A DNA stretch of 39,402 nt. Source: Campylobacteraceae bacterium. Its GTDB lineage: Bacteria > Campylobacterota > Campylobacteria > Campylobacterales > Sulfurovaceae. The stretch is taken from NCBI GenBank assembly GCA_027068975.1, contig JALXFN010000130.1:1-39402 (forward strand). The letters are read 5' to 3'. The notes beneath the pieces were generated by a model. It had not been told where the DNA came from. It saw nothing but the letters and a program-made list of their open reading frames with translations, and did not search any database. Shown here one piece after another: positions 36,189 to 39,402 of the stretch (position 1 is its first letter; each line of letters begins with the position of its first letter). The translations under genes were made by a program, and so were the position numbers.

Positions 36189-37508
36189 ATGAGCGAACAA
36201 CAAAATAAAAAACGTAATCACAACAAAAAGAGCAATAGAACACATGTACCAGTAGATGGATATAAGGTTGAGAATCTTCAATCGAAGCCACTAGAGGAGC
36301 TGGTAACCATTGCTGAAAAGGTAAAAGTTGAAAATCCAAATGAGTTTAAACGAAAAGATTTAATTTTTGAAATTTTAAAGTCGCAAGTCTCTCAGGGAGG
36401 ATTTATTCTCTTTACAGGTATTTTAGAAGTTATGAATGATGGCTATGGTTTCTTACGCTCAGAAGATGGGAACTTTGCTAACTCTCAAAATGACACTTAT
36501 GTAAGTGGTACACAGATTAAACGTTTTGCACTTAGAAATGGTGATATTGTTACAGGTCAAGTTAGGCAACCCAAAGAGCAGGAGAAATATTATGCTCTCC
36601 TCAAAATAGAAGCGATTAACTATCTGCCACCTGAAGAGTCTAAAAAGAGACCTCTTTTTGATAACCTTACTCCTCTTTATGCTACTGAACAACTGAAACT
36701 TGAATACAACCCAATGAAACTTACAGGACGTGTGCTTGACCTCTTTACCCCTATTGGTAAAGGGCAAAGAGCCTTAATTGTTGCACCTCCACGAACTGGT
36801 AAAACCGAACTTCTTAAAGAGTTGGCTCATGGAATTTCTCATAACACGCCTGATGTTTCACTTATGGTACTTTTGGTTGATGAGCGACCAGAAGAGGTTA
36901 CAGACATGCAAAGAAGTGTAAAAGGTGAAGTCTACTCTTCAACTTTTGATTTACCTGCACAAAACCATGTTAGAACAGCAGAGATGGTAATAGAAAAAGC
37001 AAAAAGACGTGTAGAGAGTGGAAAAGATGTTGTTATTCTTTTAGACTCTATTACACGACTTGCACGTGCTTACAATACGGTAACTCCAAGTTCAGGAAAA
37101 GTTCTTTCAGGTGGTGTCGATGCGAATGCTCTTCACAAACCAAAACGTTTCTTTGGTGCAGCAAGAAACATTGAAGAGGGTGGTTCTTTAACCATTATTG
37201 CTACGGCTCTTATTGATACAGGGTCACGTATGGATGAGGTGATTTTTGAAGAGTTTAAAGGTACAGGTAACTCAGAAGTTGTCTTAAACCGTTATGTATC
37301 TGAGAGAAGAATCTTCCCTGCTATTGATGTAACTAAGTCAGGAACTAGAAAAGAAGAGCTTATGGTAGACCCTGAAACCATGCAAAAAGTATGGGCAATT
37401 AGAAATGCTATGCAAGGCATGGAAGATGTAGAAGGCTTGAAGTTCCTCTTTTCTAAAATGAATAAAACTAAAAATAATGAAGAGTTCTTGGCGATAATGA
37501 ACGGGTAG
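36189..37508 (+). CDS. rho: Transcription termination factor Rho
   Basis: Hexameric RNA helicase that ends transcription. The 439 residues begin with a basic N-terminal tail ([13 protein letters not shown]), then the Rho N-terminal helix region ([13 protein letters not shown]) and the RNA-binding OB fold ([15 protein letters not shown] near 80, [20 protein letters not shown]). The ATPase part has P-loop [11 protein letters not shown] near 200, the Walker B segment [16 protein letters not shown] and the Q-loop/R-loop [12 protein letters not shown]. Length is slightly above the E. coli 419 because of the basic tail. murI follows after 5 nt. Confidence 0.97.
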   Translation: MSEQQNKKRNHNKKSNRTHVPVDGYKVENLQSKPLEELVTIAEKVKVENPNEFKRKDLIFEILKSQVSQGGFILFTGILEVMNDGYGFLRSEDGNFANSQNDTYVSGTQIKRFALRNGDIVTGQVRQPKEQEKYYALLKIEAINYLPPEESKKRPLFDNLTPLYATEQLKLEYNPMKLTGRVLDLFTPIGKGQRALIVAPPRTGKTELLKELAHGISHNTPDVSLMVLLVDERPEEVTDMQRSVKGEVYSSTFDLPAQNHVRTAEMVIEKAKRRVESGKDVVILLDSITRLARAYNTVTPSSGKVLSGGVDANALHKPKRFFGAARNIEEGGSLTIIATALIDTGSRMDEVIFEEFKGTGNSEVVLNRYVSERRIFPAIDVTKSGTRKEELMVDPETMQKVWAIRNAMQGMEDVEGLKFLFSKMNKTKNNEEFLAIMNG

Positions 37509-37513
37509 GGTGT

Positions 37514-38251
37514 ATGAAAATTGGAGTATTTGATTCAGGAGCAGGTGGTCTATCTGTTGTCAAATCTCTTTTAACAGATAACCTTTTTGAGGAGGTTATA
37601 TATTATGGGGACACAGCTCGTGTTCCCTATGGTCCAAAAGATAAAAACACCATTATTCGTTACTCCCTTGAAGCCTTAGAATTTTTTAACAACTTTGACA
37701 TTGATTTACTAATTACTGCTTGTAATACCGTTTCTGCCTATGCATTACCTGAAATGAATGCTCAAAGTAAATATCCTGTTTTAGGAGTAATAGAACCAGG
37801 TGTATTGGCACTAGAGAATAAAAGTTTAAAAAAAGATGATAATGTCTTGATTATTGCAACTCGTGCGACTATTACTTCTAAGCGTTATGAGGATGCTCTT
37901 GAAAAATTAGGACACACCAATATTACATCATTGCAGACAGGACTTTTCGTTCCTTTGGTAGAAGAAGGTATTTTTGATGGTGAGATTTTAAATGCTACAA
38001 TGAACCATTATTTTTCAGATATAGTAGAGCCTAAAGCTATTATTTTAGGTTGTACCCATTTTCCTCTTATAGGAGAGAGTTTACAGCGATATTTTGTAAA
38101 CAAACCTATTCTAATTCATTCTGGTGAAGCTATTGTTGAGTATTTAGAAGCTCGTTATGAGCTAAAATCTAAAGATAAGGAAGCACAATTAAAGATATTC
38201 GCTTCTGATAATGTAGCTGGATTACGTAAAATTGCAGATAGGTGGTTGTAG
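37514..38251 (+). CDS. murI: Glutamate racemase
   Basis: Supplies D-glutamate for peptidoglycan stems, cytoplasmic. The 245 residues show FDSGAGGLSVV at 5-15, YYGDTARVPYG near 30, the first catalytic Cys in TACNTVSAYA near 70, and the second in ILGCTHFPLIGE near 180. Length is typical. It is 5 nt after rho and so probably co-transcribed. Its stop TAG is part of a GTAG foot immediately before a short hairpin, another REP-like case. Confidence 0.96.
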   Translation: MKIGVFDSGAGGLSVVKSLLTDNLFEEVIYYGDTARVPYGPKDKNTIIRYSLEALEFFNNFDIDLLITACNTVSAYALPEMNAQSKYPVLGVIEPGVLALENKSLKKDDNVLIIATRATITSKRYEDALEKLGHTNITSLQTGLFVPLVEEGIFDGEILNATMNHYFSDIVEPKAIILGCTHFPLIGESLQRYFVNKPILIHSGEAIVEYLEARYELKSKDKEAQLKIFASDNVAGLRKIADRWL

Positions 38252-38267
38252 GGTCGGTTTACCGACC
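38248..38267 (+). repeat. REP-like hairpin with GTAG foot at the murI stop
   Basis: GTAG (38248-38251, including the murI stop TAG) abuts GGTCGGT-TT-ACCGACC (38252-38267), a 6-7 bp stem. It lies between convergent murI and trpS and may help end transcription, but what follows is ATATAATATTTT rather than a clean U-run. Confidence 0.45.
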
Positions 38268-38277
38268 ATATAATATT

Positions 38278-39243
38278 TTATAAAATCCCTATTGCATCAC
38301 GAACTTGAGCCATTTTAGCATCAGCAATGATTCGCATTTTCTTAGCCCCATCAGATAAAATATCTTTTACCAAATCAGGATTATTGATGTACTCTTCACG
38401 CTTTGCTCTAGCCTCTGCAAACTCATCCCAAATAAGACCTTTTAAGTACTGTTTAAAGTGTCCATACCCCTCTTCGCCACTTTTATAACGTGCTTGAAGT
38501 TCTGCTTTTCTTTCATCATCTAAGAAGAGAGATGCTAAGTTGTAGATGTTACACCCCTCATACTCTAATGGCTCACCAAGAGGGGTAGATGAACTGACTA
38601 TTTTGTTACAACGTTTCTGAAGTTTCTTCTCGGTCTCCATAAAAATATCTATGGCATTGTCATAAGATTTTGACATTTTTTGACCATCTATCCCTGGAAT
38701 GGTAGCAACGTTTTCATTGACCACATGCTCAGGTAGTGTAAATATCTCTCCATACTCATTGTTAAACTTAGTGGCAATATCACGAGTCATCTCAACATGT
38801 TGAATTTGGTCTTTTCCTACGGGTACTTTTTGGGTATCTAAGAGTAAAATGTCTGCAGCCATAAGCACAGGATAAGAAAATAGAGCATGGTTAGCTGTAA
38901 TTCCTTTTGCAACTTTATCTTTATATGAGTGCGCTCTTTCAAGAAGACCCATGGGGGTAAATTTAGAGAGCATCCAGTAGAGTTCAAGTACTTGTGGTAC
39001 ATCACTTTGTACCCAAAAGGTTGTTTTGTTTGGGTCAATACCCAAAGCCAAATAATCTACAGCAGCATCAAAAGTGAGTTGTTTTAAAAGTTTTGCATCT
39101 TTAGAGGTAGTCAAAGAGTGATAGTTGGCGATAAATGTAAAAAGCTCCTCTTTCTCTTGAAGCTCTATCATGGGTTTCATGGCTCCAAAATAGTTACCTA
39201 TATGAAGCTTTCCTGAGGCTTGGATTCCTGTTAATACACGCAT
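38278..39243 (-). CDS. trpS: Tryptophanyl-tRNA synthetase
   Basis: Class I synthetase that charges tRNA-Trp. The 321 residues show TGIQASGKLHIGNYFGAM at the start (HIGN variant of HIGH at about 14-17), the fold segments FSYPVLMAADILL and VPVGKDQIQHVEMTRDIA, and GQKMSKSYDNAI near 195. Length is typical. It is convergent with murI (26-nt gap holding a hairpin) and divergent from the truncated gene at the right edge. Confidence 0.97.
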   Translation of the reverse strand: MRVLTGIQASGKLHIGNYFGAMKPMIELQEKEELFTFIANYHSLTTSKDAKLLKQLTFDAAVDYLALGIDPNKTTFWVQSDVPQVLELYWMLSKFTPMGLLERAHSYKDKVAKGITANHALFSYPVLMAADILLLDTQKVPVGKDQIQHVEMTRDIATKFNNEYGEIFTLPEHVVNENVATIPGIDGQKMSKSYDNAIDIFMETEKKLQKRCNKIVSSSTPLGEPLEYEGCNIYNLASLFLDDERKAELQARYKSGEEGYGHFKQYLKGLIWDEFAEARAKREEYINNPDLVKDILSDGAKKMRIIADAKMAQVRDAIGIL

Positions 39244-39373
39244 TTAAATCCTTGATTAAATAATATTGGATTATATCAAAATATTTTAGAAATTAACAAT
39301 TTTAATTTTAAATTCTTTAATGTTTAATCATATTTTATGATGTTCTATTGTATTATTTTATTAAGGATACATT

Positions 39374-39402
39374 ATGAAAAAAACAATGGTTATGTTTTTA
39401 TT
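39374..39402 (+). CDS. Start of a probably secreted protein (truncated by window end)
   Basis: AAGGA (39364-39368) lies 5 nt before an ATG opening MKKTMVMFL, a basic start running into hydrophobic residues as in a signal peptide. Only nine full codons are visible, so nothing can be said about function. Confidence 0.5.

Overview
The window is a low-GC chromosomal stretch that reads as Campylobacterota (epsilonproteobacteria), probably a marine Sulfurovum- or Sulfurimonas-like organism. Four things point there: the run rplU-rpmA-obg-proB-fmt-birA-parA-parB-ATP synthase-tolQRA; an ATP synthase operon with paired b' and b subunits and no a or c genes; GatA (tRNA-dependent amidation); and promoters with a strong TATAAT but usually no clear -35. 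Genus and species cannot be fixed from the sequence alone. No phage, IS transposase, CRISPR array or rRNA was seen.

Layout. 1-7000: tRNA-Lys(UUU), stand-alone cinA/pncC, a REPIN-like inverted repeat between the divergent cinA and ileS promoters, ileS, a train of small envelope/hypothetical genes, and a DUF4105/Lnb-like envelope protein on the minus strand that appears coupled to a 13-codon upstream ORF. 7000-16500: gatA, guaB, rplU-rpmA, a small peptidoglycan-binding-domain protein, an AT-rich non-coding stretch with four ATGTGAA copies, then obg-proB-fmt-birA-parA-parB with mostly overlapping ends. 16600-22350: atpF'-F-H-A-G-D-C. 22400-26200: NlpC/P60 lipoprotein (minus), divergent tolQ-tolR-tolA-like operon with a very Lys/Pro-rich TolA linker, and the RNase P RNA gene (minus) whose 3' end overlaps the tolA stop codon. 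tolB and pal do not follow.

26200-35640 is the most interesting block: an OprD-like porin (minus), then a tightly overlapping plus-strand operon with a sodium:solute symporter, anmK, an AmgK-like sugar kinase and a MurU-like nucleotidyltransferase. This is an anabolic cell-wall recycling route (anhydro-MurNAc towards UDP-MurNAc) with its own predicted importer. A 7TMR-DISM histidine kinase, whose ectodomain class resembles carbohydrate-binding modules, and an OmpR-type regulator follow at once, and then a HAD phosphatase on the opposite strand. I propose that this is a linked uptake, salvage and sensing locus for peptidoglycan sugars. The MurNAc-6-phosphate phosphatase step (MupP) has no obvious gene here; the HAD enzyme is only a speculative candidate. 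The window ends with a small membrane protein, rho, murI (glutamate racemase, also peptidoglycan), trpS (minus) and the start of a secreted protein cut by the window edge.

Several intergenic hairpins with short loops share a GTAG foot next to the stem, the architecture of REP/REPIN repeats, and two of them overlap stop codons. All functional statements are from reading the sequence; no database search was run.
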